Part shown: positions 17,309-25,665 of the stretch, one piece after another | Layout: each line of letters opens with the position of its first letter | How positions within the stretch are numbered: position 1 is the first letter of the stretch | Source of the DNA: Haloprofundus halophilus | GTDB taxonomy: Archaea > Halobacteriota > Halobacteria > Halobacteriales > Haloferacaceae | Length of the DNA stretch: 64,000 nt | Assembly: GCF_003439925.1 (NCBI RefSeq) | Contig: NZ_QQRR01000002.1 | Location: 1,054,001-1,118,000 of the forward strand | Direction: 5' to 3' | Program-made: the position numbers and the translations under genes | The notes under the pieces: model-generated | Seen by the model: only the letters and a program-made list of their open reading frames with translations | Database searches by the model: none | What the model was told of the DNA's origin: nothing

Positions 17309-18043
17309 ATGAACAACTCTAACCAGCAAGCGTACGACCGGGGCACCTCGCTGTACTCCCCGGACGGACGCATCTACCAGGTCGAATACGCGCGCGAAGC
17401 GGTCAAGCGCGGCGCGCCCGTCGTGGGCATCCGCGCGGCGGACGGCGTCGTTCTCGCCGCCCGGACCCGGTCGAGTTCGTCGTTGATGGTCACCGAGAGC
17501 ATCGAGAAACTCCACAAGGTCGACGACCACGTCGGCGCGGCCAGCGCCGGCCACGTCGCCGACGCCAGGCGACTCGTCGACTACGCCCGTCGAGAGGCGC
17601 AGGTCAACCGCCTCCGCTACGGCGAACCGGCGGGCGTCGAGGGGCTCACGAAGGAAGTCACCGACTTCATCCAGGAGAACACCCAGCGCGGCGGCACGCG
17701 CCCGTTCGGCGCGGCGCTGCTCGTCGCCGGCGTCGACGCCTCCGGTCCGCGGCTGTTCGAGACCGACCCCTCGGGGACGCCCCACGAGTGGAAGGCCGTC
17801 GCCATCGGCGGCGAGAGCGCGACCATCCGCGAGTACCTCGAAGACGCGTACGACCCCGAGATGAGCGTCGACGACGGCGTGACGCTCGCCGTCGAGGCGC
17901 TCCTCGAAGGCGCGAAAGACGACGAGATCGCCGCCGAGGGCGTCAGTCTCTCGACGGTCGACGAGTCGGGGCACCACACCTACAGCACCGACGAGATCGC
18001 CGCCGTCATCGACGGACTCGACGTCGACGACGACGACGAGTAA
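17309..18043 (+). CDS. psmA: 20S proteasome alpha subunit
   Basis: 244 residues. RGTSLYSPDGRIYQVEYAREAVKRG is the alpha-subunit H0/YSPxGR motif that forms the gate of the 20S particle. SIEKLHKVDDHVGAA holds the lysine used to dock the C-terminal HbYX tails of PAN-type ATPases (K66 in Thermoplasma numbering). The C-terminus is acidic (DVDDDDE), usual for haloarchaea. No beta subunit or PAN gene is nearby, so it must assemble with partners encoded elsewhere. It could be one of two alpha paralogues, as Haloferax has. It appears monocistronic. Confidence 0.93.
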   Translation: MNNSNQQAYDRGTSLYSPDGRIYQVEYAREAVKRGAPVVGIRAADGVVLAARTRSSSSLMVTESIEKLHKVDDHVGAASAGHVADARRLVDYARREAQVNRLRYGEPAGVEGLTKEVTDFIQENTQRGGTRPFGAALLVAGVDASGPRLFETDPSGTPHEWKAVAIGGESATIREYLEDAYDPEMSVDDGVTLAVEALLEGAKDDEIAAEGVSLSTVDESGHHTYSTDEIAAVIDGLDVDDDDE

Positions 18044-18109
18044 CCGGAGACCGCCGCCGAGTCGCCGCCGACCACGACTGTTTTGCGGCCCCGCGGCGAA
18101 CGACCGACG

Positions 18110-18907
18110 ATGGCGACGCTTCGTCGAATCTTCGTCTACCCGATAAAATCGCTCGACCCGCAGACGGTCGACGCCGCCACCGTCGTCGAGAACGGCGGTC
18201 TCGACGGTGACAGGGAGTTCGCGCTGTTCGACGCCGACGGCCGGTACGTCAACGGCAAGCGCAACCGCGACGTCCACCGACTCCGCTCGGCGGTCGACCG
18301 CCGAGACGGAACGGTGCGTCTCGAACCCCGCGATGGCGACGCACGGACGTTTTCGCTCGGCAGCGACGACCTGACCGACTGGCTCTCGTCGTACTTCGGC
18401 GAACCCGTCACGCTGGAGCGCGAGCGCGCCGGCGGGTTCCCCGACGACACCGACGCCTCCGGGCCGACGGTTATCTCGACGGCGACGGTTCGAGAGCTCT
18501 CGTCGTGGTATCCCGACGTCGACCCCGAGAGCATGCGCCGTCGCCTCCGGCCGAACCTCGAAGTCGACGGCGTCCCCGCGTTCTGGGAGGACCGCCTCTT
18601 TTCGAGCCGCGACGAGGTCGTGGAGTTCGCCGTCGGCGACGGTGACGACTCGGTCGCCTTCGAGGGCGTCAACCCGTGCCAGCGCTGCGTCGTCCCCTCG
18701 CGCGACCCCGACACCGGTTCGGAGTACGACGGCTTCCGCGAGCGGTTCGTCGAGAAGCGCCGCGAGACGATGCCCGACTGGAGCGGCGGCGACTGGTTCG
18801 ACCACCACTTCCGCGTGATGGTCAACACCCGCGTCGACGAGTCCGACTGGGGCGAGACGCTCTCGGTCGGCGACGAGGTGGAGATACGGGGCGCGAAACC
18901 CGCGTGA
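18110..18907 (+). CDS. MOSC domain protein (mARC/YcbX-like)
   Basis: 265 residues; the ATG at 18110 gives MATLRRIFVYPIKSLDPQTV, the standard start of the MOSC N-terminal beta-barrel domain (about 1-105). The MOSC core follows, with RPNLEVDGVPAFWED and a conserved cysteine in NPCQRCVVPSRDPDTG that in this family binds molybdenum cofactor sulfur. Related proteins reduce N-hydroxylated compounds or handle Moco sulfur; the substrate here is unknown. It is convergent with the SDR gene, 15 bases away. Confidence 0.85.
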   Translation: MATLRRIFVYPIKSLDPQTVDAATVVENGGLDGDREFALFDADGRYVNGKRNRDVHRLRSAVDRRDGTVRLEPRDGDARTFSLGSDDLTDWLSSYFGEPVTLERERAGGFPDDTDASGPTVISTATVRELSSWYPDVDPESMRRRLRPNLEVDGVPAFWEDRLFSSRDEVVEFAVGDGDDSVAFEGVNPCQRCVVPSRDPDTGSEYDGFRERFVEKRRETMPDWSGGDWFDHHFRVMVNTRVDESDWGETLSVGDEVEIRGAKPA

Positions 18908-18922
18908 AGGCGGGGAGTCGGG

Positions 18923-19657
18923 CTACCAGTCCGAGAACTTGTCCCGGCGGAAGAGGTCGAGTTCGCTCACCGTGGAGTTCGTCTGCTCGGCGGCGAAGGC
19001 GATGGCGTCGGCTATCTCCTCCGGTTCGGTGACTTCGCCGGGGTCGAAGCGGTCCTCGAACGCCTCGTCTATCTCCGCGCCGAACTCGGTTCGGACCTCC
19101 GTCGGGTTGACGACGGTGACGCCGACGCCGTCGTCGCCGGCGGCCGCCTCGACGCTGTGGGCGAACCCGCGGAGCCACCACTTCGTCGCGGCGTAGACGG
19201 GGTTGAACGGTCTGGGGAACTTGCCGGCGAAACTGCCGACGTAGACGAGGTTACCCTCGGTCTCGCGGAGGTGCGGCAGCGCCGCACGCGTGGTGAAGAA
19301 CGCGCCGTCGACGTTCGTGTCCATCATCGTCCGGTACTCCTCGGTCGAGATGTCGACGCCGGAGCCGAGTCCCAGCCCGGCGTTGACGACGACGATGTCC
19401 AGCGTGCCGAACCGCTCGACGGTGTCGGCGACGACGGAGTCGACCGCCGACTCCGCTCGGACGTCCGCCGGGGCGACGAGCGTCTCGACCCCGTGTTCGG
19501 TTTCGAGTTCGTCGGCGAGTTCGGTCAGTCGTTCCTCTCGGCGCGCGGAGAGCGCGACGTTCGCGCCCTCGGCCGCCAGTTTCCGTACCGTCGCCGCGCC
19601 GATTCCGGAGCTCGCACCCGTCACGAGTGCGACGCGTCCGGCGAGTTCGTCTGCCAT
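18923..19657 (-). CDS. Short-chain dehydrogenase/reductase (SDR)
   Basis: 244 residues of the classical SDR type. The cofactor motif is VTGASSGIG at the N-terminus, NAG in VVVNAGLGLG, catalytic serine in VYVGSFAGK, and the catalytic Tyr and Lys in PVYAATKW. The residues after the second strand (ALSARREERL) favour NADP. It should be a cytosolic NAD(P)-dependent carbonyl or alcohol oxidoreductase of unknown substrate. It is divergent from the propeller protein gene across a short spacer. Confidence 0.9.
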   Translation of the reverse strand: MADELAGRVALVTGASSGIGAATVRKLAAEGANVALSARREERLTELADELETEHGVETLVAPADVRAESAVDSVVADTVERFGTLDIVVVNAGLGLGSGVDISTEEYRTMMDTNVDGAFFTTRAALPHLRETEGNLVYVGSFAGKFPRPFNPVYAATKWWLRGFAHSVEAAAGDDGVGVTVVNPTEVRTEFGAEIDEAFEDRFDPGEVTEPEEIADAIAFAAEQTNSTVSELDLFRRDKFSDW

Positions 19658-19774
19658 ACGTCCCGATAGGTGGGCCGTGACTTAGTTTCCGAGGCCGAAA
19701 CGGAGCGAATCGGAGGTGCCCGCCGCGCCCCGGCGGCGACAACGCTGATTGTGCTCCGCCGACTATCGGAACTC

Positions 19775-21190
19775 ATGTCGTCGAACGGTCGCGTGCGCGA
19801 CTTCTCACAGTTCTACCGGGAGTACGCCCGCGGCGGTGTCCACGCAGCCAGCGCCGCCGCGATGACTGCGTTCGGTCTGCTCACTATCTACCACGAGGCG
19901 TTCGCGCTGTTGGCGGTGGTGTCGTACGTGGGACCGGCGCTCTACGTCTACGCGGAACGAGACGGAGACGCCGAACCCGAACCCGAACCGGAGCCCGGCC
20001 GAAACGTGGAGCCGGAGGCCCGCCGGTCCGACCCCTCACCGACCGCGAAACCGTCCGAGTTGGACGCCAGGAGCGCCAGCAGGTCCGAAAACGTCGACCG
20101 CGAGAGCGACGAGAGCGGCGCGCGCCGCGACCGCACCGACCCCCGACCGCCGCCGTCGACGGCGGCGACCCTCGACGACAGTGATGCCGACGGGGGCGGG
20201 GAGCGCGGGGACGTGAGCGACGACGTCGAGGGCGGGGAACCCGACCGGAAGGGCGAATCCGACGCGACGACCGAAGACGATGGTGCGTGGACGAGCGTCG
20301 ACTCGCCGGTCGGCGTCGACTTCTCCGATGCGGTCGCCACGGAGGAAGCGGTCTACGCCGTCGGAGAGGACGGGTACGTCCTCGCGCGCGGAGACGGCGG
20401 GTGGTCCGCGGTACTCGAAACCGGCCCCGGCGCGCAGGGGGAGAACCTGACGGGCGTCGACGTCACCGACGACGGACGCGCCGTCTGGGTCGCCGGCGAC
20501 GGTGGCGCGCTCGGCAGAATCGACGCGGAGTCGGGCCGACACACCGACTACTCCGCGCCCGGCGGGGACACGAGCACTATCACCGACCTGGCCGTCACGG
20601 GGCGGGCGGACGAGGCGGTCGTCGTCCTGGTGAACGGGTCGGGCGAGGTCCGCCGCGGCGAGTACGACGGTCGGCGAGTTCGATGGGGCGAACCGCAGAA
20701 ACCCGGAAGCGGGTCGAGTTTCGCGGCCGTCGCGTTCGGAGACGCCGAGCGCGGTTACCTCGCCGACACGAACGGGTCGGTGTTCCGGACGACCGACGGC
20801 GGCGAGACGTTCGACGAAATCGGTATCGACGGCGCTGGAACGTTGACGGCCCTCGTACCGGTGTCCGGCGAGGGGTCGAACACCGAAGCGTTCGCCGCCG
20901 AGGACGACGGGACGATTCACCGGTACGACGGGACGCGCTGGACGCCCGTCCGCCCGACGGAGGAGGGCCTCTGGGCGATAGCCGCCGAACGGGGCGAGCG
21001 AGTCGTCGCCGTCGGCGAGCACGGGACGGCACTGGACGGCGACGAGGGCGACTGGCAGCGCCGCGAGATGCCGACCGACGAGACGCTTCGCGGCGTCTGC
21101 GTCGCGGCGGACCGTCAGGTCGCCGTCGGCGACGACGGCGTCGTGCTCGAACGGCGAGCGACCCGTCGAGCGAGCGAACAGCCGCGGTGA
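19775..21190 (+). CDS. Membrane-tethered beta-propeller protein
   Basis: 471 residues from the ATG at 19775 (MSSNGRVRDFSQFYREYARGG). Two hydrophobic segments at about 27-60 are followed by a disordered, highly acidic linker (about 66-172, containing a short EPEPEPEPG run). A C-terminal region of repeated blades follows: DAVATEEAVYAVGEDGYVLAR, VWVAGDGGALGRID, and FRTTDGGETFDEIG, the last a BNR/YCF48-like repeat. Such propellers bind ligands or partner proteins; the family is otherwise unassigned. The segments place the propeller at the membrane; which side it faces is not clear, since no signal peptide is seen. Confidence 0.7.
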   Translation: MSSNGRVRDFSQFYREYARGGVHAASAAAMTAFGLLTIYHEAFALLAVVSYVGPALYVYAERDGDAEPEPEPEPGRNVEPEARRSDPSPTAKPSELDARSASRSENVDRESDESGARRDRTDPRPPPSTAATLDDSDADGGGERGDVSDDVEGGEPDRKGESDATTEDDGAWTSVDSPVGVDFSDAVATEEAVYAVGEDGYVLARGDGGWSAVLETGPGAQGENLTGVDVTDDGRAVWVAGDGGALGRIDAESGRHTDYSAPGGDTSTITDLAVTGRADEAVVVLVNGSGEVRRGEYDGRRVRWGEPQKPGSGSSFAAVAFGDAERGYLADTNGSVFRTTDGGETFDEIGIDGAGTLTALVPVSGEGSNTEAFAAEDDGTIHRYDGTRWTPVRPTEEGLWAIAAERGERVVAVGEHGTALDGDEGDWQRREMPTDETLRGVCVAADRQVAVGDDGVVLERRATRRASEQPR

Positions 21191-21297
21191 CACGGGCCGA
21201 GACGGTCGTAACGGCTTCGGCGGTCGCCGACCGTCGCGTACGCGTTCTAGGCTGCCGCCATCGCCTCTTTTAGGAGGCGAGGCACTAACCACGAGAC

Positions 21298-22449
21298 ATG
21301 CACGTACTGACTGGTGGGTTAGTCTCAGACGTGGACGGAACGCGGGAGGCAGACGTAGCCATCGAGAACGGCGAAATCGTCGCCGTCGGCGACGTACCGG
21401 AGGGCGACGACCGGACCGATGTCTCCGGACAGGTGATCGCACCCGGGTTGATAGACACGCACGTCCACGTCTCGATGGACGGGCGTCCCGACGTGAGCAC
21501 GGTGTTCGGCGACAGTCCGTACACCGCGGGCTACCGCACGGTCGCGAACCTCGAAGCCGCCGTCGAGGCGGGCGTGACGACGGTTCGAGACCTGGGGAGC
21601 CGCGAGACGCTGGCGCTCGACGCCGGTGCGGCCGTCGGCGACGGCGTCCTCGACGGGCCGCGAGTGCTCGGGGCCGGCGAAGCCATCGTGATGACCGGCG
21701 GTCACGGACATCCGTTCGGGTACGAGGCCGACGGGACGGACGAGGTGTTGAAGGGCGCTCGCGAGCAGTTGAAGCGCGGCGCGGACGTCGTCAAGTGTAT
21801 GGCGACCGGCGGCGTGCTGACCGCCGGCGCGGTGACCGGGTCGCCGGAGCTCACCGAGGAAGAGCTTCGCGCGGCCGTCTCCGCGGCGAGCGCGAAAGGC
21901 GTTCCGACGGCTGCCCACGCTCACGGCGAGGAAGGCATCAAGAACGCGGTCCGAGCCGGAATATCGAGCGTGGAGCACGGGACGTTCATGGACCGCGAGG
22001 CGGCGGAGATGATGGCCGACGACGGAACCTACTGGGTGCCGACGGCGAGCGCTCTCGTCAACATCGTCGAGAACGGCGTCGAGGCGGGAATCCCCGAGGA
22101 GGCGGTCGAGAAGGCGAAGGACGCCGCCTCGCGGTTCGAGCGCGCGTGGGAACACGCTCTCGACGCGGGCGTCGACATCGCCATGGGGACCGACGCCGGG
22201 ACGCCGTTCAACTACTTCGGCGACATCCCGCGGGAACTCGAACTGATGGTCGACTACGGACTGGAGCCGGACGCCGCGCTGGAGGCGGCGACGGTGAACG
22301 CGGCGGACCTCGTCGGCCGCGACGACCTCGGCCGCGTCGCCGAGGGATACCGCGCGGACCTCGTCGTCCTGGAGACGGACCCGAACACGGATGCGACGGC
22401 GTGGCAGTCGCCGACGGCGGTGTTCGCCGACGGCGAACGAGTCGACTGA
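21298..22449 (+). CDS. Amidohydrolase (prolidase/imidazolonepropionase-like branch)
   Basis: 383 residues, metal-dependent hydrolase of the amidohydrolase superfamily. The metal ligands are visible: H55 and H57 in LIDTHVHV, a probably carboxylated lysine K166 in GADVVKCMATGG, H207/H209 in AAHAHG, H227 in SSVEHGT and D299 in MGTDAGTPFN. The split beta-sandwich at both ends is present (QVIAPG; GYRADLVVLETDP). The closest group by feel is the Xaa-Pro/Xaa-Arg dipeptidase-like branch rather than cytosine deaminase, but the substrate is undetermined. It is monocistronic. The start codon lies directly after a GC-poor TTTAGGAGGCGAGG stretch that contains GGAGG. Confidence 0.85.
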   Translation: MHVLTGGLVSDVDGTREADVAIENGEIVAVGDVPEGDDRTDVSGQVIAPGLIDTHVHVSMDGRPDVSTVFGDSPYTAGYRTVANLEAAVEAGVTTVRDLGSRETLALDAGAAVGDGVLDGPRVLGAGEAIVMTGGHGHPFGYEADGTDEVLKGAREQLKRGADVVKCMATGGVLTAGAVTGSPELTEEELRAAVSAASAKGVPTAAHAHGEEGIKNAVRAGISSVEHGTFMDREAAEMMADDGTYWVPTASALVNIVENGVEAGIPEEAVEKAKDAASRFERAWEHALDAGVDIAMGTDAGTPFNYFGDIPRELELMVDYGLEPDAALEAATVNAADLVGRDDLGRVAEGYRADLVVLETDPNTDATAWQSPTAVFADGERVD

Positions 22450-22582
22450 CGGCGGGGCGGGTGTTCGACGGCGAGAGATATACATGGCACGGGGACGGTC
22501 AGCGAAAAGCGATTATGACAGTCGAGGACACAGTCGATTGGTGTCACAAACTCTTTTGCCCATCGCTGAGTGTATCCGGCCG

Positions 22583-23770
22583 ATGCACCGCCGGGCACCG
22601 TTCGTTCTGCTCGCCATCTTTCTCGTCGTGGCGGCGATAGCGCCGCCAACGGCGGCGTTTTCGGGCACGAGAGTCGGCGGACCGGCCGCCGACACCACGT
22701 CGGACTCGATGGCATCGATGCAACAGTCGTTCGACAGTAGTGAAGTTCGCATCGTCGTTCACGAGGACGGCTCCGCTCAGTGGACGTTCCACTACGAACA
22801 GACGCTGGCGAACGAGACCGAACGAGAGAACTTCGAGGCGTTCGCCACCGAGTTCAACAACAGCGGTACCCCGCTGTACAACGGGTTCAAGAGCGAGTCA
22901 CAGTCGCTCGTCAAGAGCGGGGCGAACAGTACCGAGCGGCCGATGAACGCGCAGAACCACTCGCGGCAGGCGTACGTGACCGACAGTCTCGGCAACTCCA
23001 TCGGCGTCGTCGAGATGTCGTTCGTCTGGACGAACTTCGCGCAGACCGACGAGGAGAGCGGAACCGTGACCGTCGGCGACGTCTTCGAGGGCGGCCTCTA
23101 CATCAGCGAGAATCAGTCGCTCGTCGTCGAACCGGGCGAGAGCCTCGAGTTCAAGAACGTCACGCCGGTGGCGATGCAGTCGAACACCAGTTCGCTGCCC
23201 GCCAGCGACTCGGTGACGTGGATGGGCGAGAAACGGTTCACCGACAATCGCCCGCAGGTCGTCTTCGTCCCCGAGGGAACCCAGACCATCGTCGCCGACG
23301 GTGACGGCGACGGAGGGGCGGCCGGCACCGACGACGTGACGACGACTCCCATCGGAAGCGGCGGCGGGAGTATGTGGCTCGCCGGAGCCGTGCTCGTCAT
23401 CTTCGGCGGCGTGGCCGTCGCGCTCTGGTACCGTCGCGGCCGCGAGGAGACGGTCGACAGCGTCGACCCGGGGACAGGTGGCGGCACGGAGGCGGCGACG
23501 GCAGCAGTCCCGCCGGAGCCGTCGGTCTCCGACGAGGAACTCCTCTCCGACGAGGACCGCGTCATCTCGATGCTCGAAGATCACGGCGGACGGATGCGAC
23601 AGGTCCGCATCGTCGAGGAGACGGAGTGGTCGAAGTCGAAGGTGAGCATGCTGCTCTCGGAGATGGAAGACGAAGGCCTCATCTCGAAGCTCCGCGTCGG
23701 CCGCGAGAACGTCATCAGCCTCGACGGTCACGAACCCGAAGCGGCGAGGTCGCCGTTCGACGACGAGTAG
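22583..23770 (+). CDS. Membrane-anchored HTH regulator with extracellular domain (DUF7345/DUF7343-like)
   Basis: 395 residues. A signal peptide (residues 1-25, ending PPTAAFS) is followed by an extracellular beta-rich domain of ~215 residues with many Asn-X-Ser/Thr sites. A single membrane segment lies at 264-283 (MWLAGAVLVIFGGVAVALWY). The cytoplasmic winged-helix domain at about 325-385 contains MLEDHGGRMRQVRIVEETEWSKSKVSMLL. The type I topology links an outside sensor directly to a DNA-binding domain. The same HTH occurs in the protein at 29960-31426 with a different ectodomain. I infer a one-component envelope or surface sensor; the ligand and targets are unknown. Confidence 0.83.
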   Translation: MHRRAPFVLLAIFLVVAAIAPPTAAFSGTRVGGPAADTTSDSMASMQQSFDSSEVRIVVHEDGSAQWTFHYEQTLANETERENFEAFATEFNNSGTPLYNGFKSESQSLVKSGANSTERPMNAQNHSRQAYVTDSLGNSIGVVEMSFVWTNFAQTDEESGTVTVGDVFEGGLYISENQSLVVEPGESLEFKNVTPVAMQSNTSSLPASDSVTWMGEKRFTDNRPQVVFVPEGTQTIVADGDGDGGAAGTDDVTTTPIGSGGGSMWLAGAVLVIFGGVAVALWYRRGREETVDSVDPGTGGGTEAATAAVPPEPSVSDEELLSDEDRVISMLEDHGGRMRQVRIVEETEWSKSKVSMLLSEMEDEGLISKLRVGRENVISLDGHEPEAARSPFDDE

Positions 23771-23845
23771 CGCGGTACGCCACGCTGAGACACGGCTCTT
23801 CCGAAACGCAAACGTTAAACATCACTCGCGGATAGTAGGAGATGC

Positions 23846-23920
23846 GCTCCGTTGGTGTAGTCCGGCCAATCATCTTGCCCTCTCACGGCAAGGACCAGGG
23901 TTCGAATCCCTGACGGAGCA
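23846..23920 (+). tRNA. tRNA-Glu (anticodon CUC)
   Basis: 75 bases. The acceptor arms GCTCCGT/ACGGAGC pair fully. The D stem is short (GTG/CAT), the anticodon stem TTGCC/GGCAA encloses CTCTCAC with anticodon CTC, and the T arm CAGGG/CCCTG encloses TTCGAAT. The discriminator is A and no CCA is encoded. There is no intron. The 3' 25 bases plus flank recur at 24031-24055. Confidence 0.96.
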
Positions 23921-24055
23921 CTTCTATCGTTACATTACTCCGAGCGGCGGGCTTCATCCCGCCGCGAGGCTTGGTCGAGTGGATGCTCGACGGGATTCGA
24001 ATCAGAGAGTGAAGCGAGCGGAACGACCGTGGTTCGAATCCCTGACGGAGCACTT
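23899..24055 (+). repeat. Direct repeat of the tRNA-Glu 3' end (attachment-site remnant)
   Basis: Bases 23899-23923 (part of the T arm, the acceptor strand and four flanking bases) are repeated exactly at 24031-24055, 132 bases downstream; both begin GGTTCGAATCCCTGACGGAG. This is the classic att footprint left by a tyrosine-integrase element in a tRNA gene. The intervening DNA is too short to carry genes, so the element has been lost or reduced to a scar. The second copy lacks any 5' tRNA half. Confidence 0.8.
23944..23965. terminator. Hairpin downstream of tRNA-Glu
   Basis: A perfect eight-base stem, GCGGCGGG and CCCGCCGC, with a six-base loop CTTCAT begins 24 bases after the tRNA. No T run follows, so the terminator call is tentative; it may equally belong to the former integrated element. 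Confidence 0.35.
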
Positions 24056-24201
24056 TTCGAGACTCGAGTCAACGAGCGTAGCGACTCGCGTTCGTTTGCG
24101 AACGGCGGTAAACCGTCTCAGAGAGGTACCGCATTCGAGGGGCATCGAAGGACGGTCAGTGCTTCAGAATCGGAGCACTGTACGCCGAGATACGCCAGCG
24201 A

Positions 24202-25218
24202 TTACCCCAGCAGCCGCCGAAGCATCGCCTTCGACGAGTCGTTACCGGAGCCACCGTCGGTCGAGAGTTCGCCCTCGGCCGTGATTTCGGCGCTCGTCAT
24301 CGCGCCGAGCGAGTCGGTGAGCGTGTAGCCGGGCGTCTCGACGGTGACCTCGTCGGAGTCGGCGACGCCGACCCAGCGGAGTTCGAGTTCGTAGCTGCCG
24401 TCGGTCTGCACCGTAGCCGATTCCTGCTGGCCGGTCGCTTCGTGGAGCGCCCAGACGCGCTCGTCGGCGTACTCGAACCCCGCCTGTCCGGCGATAGTCC
24501 GCACGTCCACGGAGCGGTCCGTGTCGGACCCGGCCATCGGATACTCGCTGTCGACCCACGCGCCGTACCCTTCTTCGACGGCGTACACGTTCGTGTACCC
24601 GTTCTGGATGAGCGTCGCCGCCCGCTGTGCGGCGAGCTCGTTCGGGCAGTCGCAGTAGACGACGATGCGGTCGGACTTCGGCCAGTCGTCGACCGGGTCG
24701 TTGCGCTCCAGTCCGTCGGGAGCGATGGTCCGGACCGCGCCGAAAACGTGCGAGGCGTCGTACTCGGCGTCGGTCCGCGAGTCGGCGAAGCGGGCCTCGC
24801 CGCGGGCGTACCAGTAGTACGCGACGTCGGCCGGGACCAGCGGCACGTTGACCATTCCGGAGTCGCGTTCGACGCGTTTAGCCGCGAACCAGCCGGTGTC
24901 GACGGTGCGTTCGGACGGGGTGGTGTCGAACTCCGGCGGATAACCGTCCATCGGGTCGGGGTCTGCCGGGAGGTCGTCGCCGTGGCGCGGCCCCTCTACG
25001 TCCTCGAAAGAGTCGGACCGTTCGACGGGTTCGTCGGTGACCGTCTCGGTCGTCCGGTTCGCCGCCGTCTCGGTCGCGTTCGGTTCGGTGGACCCGGTTT
25101 CCTCGGTCGACGGCGTCCCCTCCGGGTCGTTAGAGGACGTACAGCCAGCGATACCGACGGTCGCAGCCGCGCCGAGCGTCCGGATACACCGACGGCGCGT
25201 GATATTCTTCGATGCCAT
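24202..25218 (-). CDS. Rhodanese-domain lipoprotein
   Basis: 338 residues; the ATG at 25218 gives MASKNITRRRCIRTLGAAATVGIAGC, a Tat-like signal with a lipobox at C26, so the protein is lipid-anchored outside the membrane. An acidic Thr/Glu linker follows (27-100). The rhodanese fold (about 105-230) has IVVYCDCPNELAAQRAATLI, with the active-site cysteine in a CDCPNE loop that contains a second cysteine, and GYTNVYAVEEGYGAWVDSEYPM at its end. A further C-terminal beta domain completes the protein. It may transfer sulfur or act as a redox/sulfur sensor at the cell surface. Monocistronic. Confidence 0.83.
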   Translation of the reverse strand: MASKNITRRRCIRTLGAAATVGIAGCTSSNDPEGTPSTEETGSTEPNATETAANRTTETVTDEPVERSDSFEDVEGPRHGDDLPADPDPMDGYPPEFDTTPSERTVDTGWFAAKRVERDSGMVNVPLVPADVAYYWYARGEARFADSRTDAEYDASHVFGAVRTIAPDGLERNDPVDDWPKSDRIVVYCDCPNELAAQRAATLIQNGYTNVYAVEEGYGAWVDSEYPMAGSDTDRSVDVRTIAGQAGFEYADERVWALHEATGQQESATVQTDGSYELELRWVGVADSDEVTVETPGYTLTDSLGAMTSAEITAEGELSTDGGSGNDSSKAMLRRLLG

Positions 25219-25665
25219 TCTGTCCGCCACTGAACGGTCTCGGCGCTTTACTATCGACATGGTAAGGCGTGAACACCCGACTCACCGTCGCCCTGGGGTG
25301 TTCACCGCGACGGTTCCAGACGGTTTCGAACCGTTCAACGACGGCGATGGCGACGGAGCCGTCGGCGACGAACGCGGCGGAGAGCGCTTATCTCGTCTAT
25401 AATAATAGGCGTAGACGGTGACTCACGAGATGCGCCGCGTCGAACGCGGTGTTCCGGGCACATCGACTCCCACGGCACGTGAACTGACACCCGTTCGCGC
25501 GGCCGACCCATCGCGGGTCCGTCGACCCTTTGACCCGAGGGACGTCGGACTCGCCACCTACTCTCCCCTCTCCCGTCCTTCGTCGGGGACGCCCCGACGG
25601 TGGTGTGTCGGACGGGCCGATTTATTCCATCTATAACTACCATCGGCGAGTCCGAACTACCGACA
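25219..25665. other. Intergenic region between rhodanese lipoprotein and glmM
   Basis: About 450 bases upstream of both divergent genes. It contains TCTATAATAA near 25396-25405, the same TATA-like string seen before the glycan operon and the flippase. TTTATTCC at 25621-25628, some 40 bases before glmM, is a likely promoter element. No coding frame here looks real. Confidence 0.5.

Noticed and set aside
24031..24055. Second tRNA gene
   Set aside because: Only the 3' 25 bases are present; there is no D arm, anticodon arm or 5' acceptor strand.
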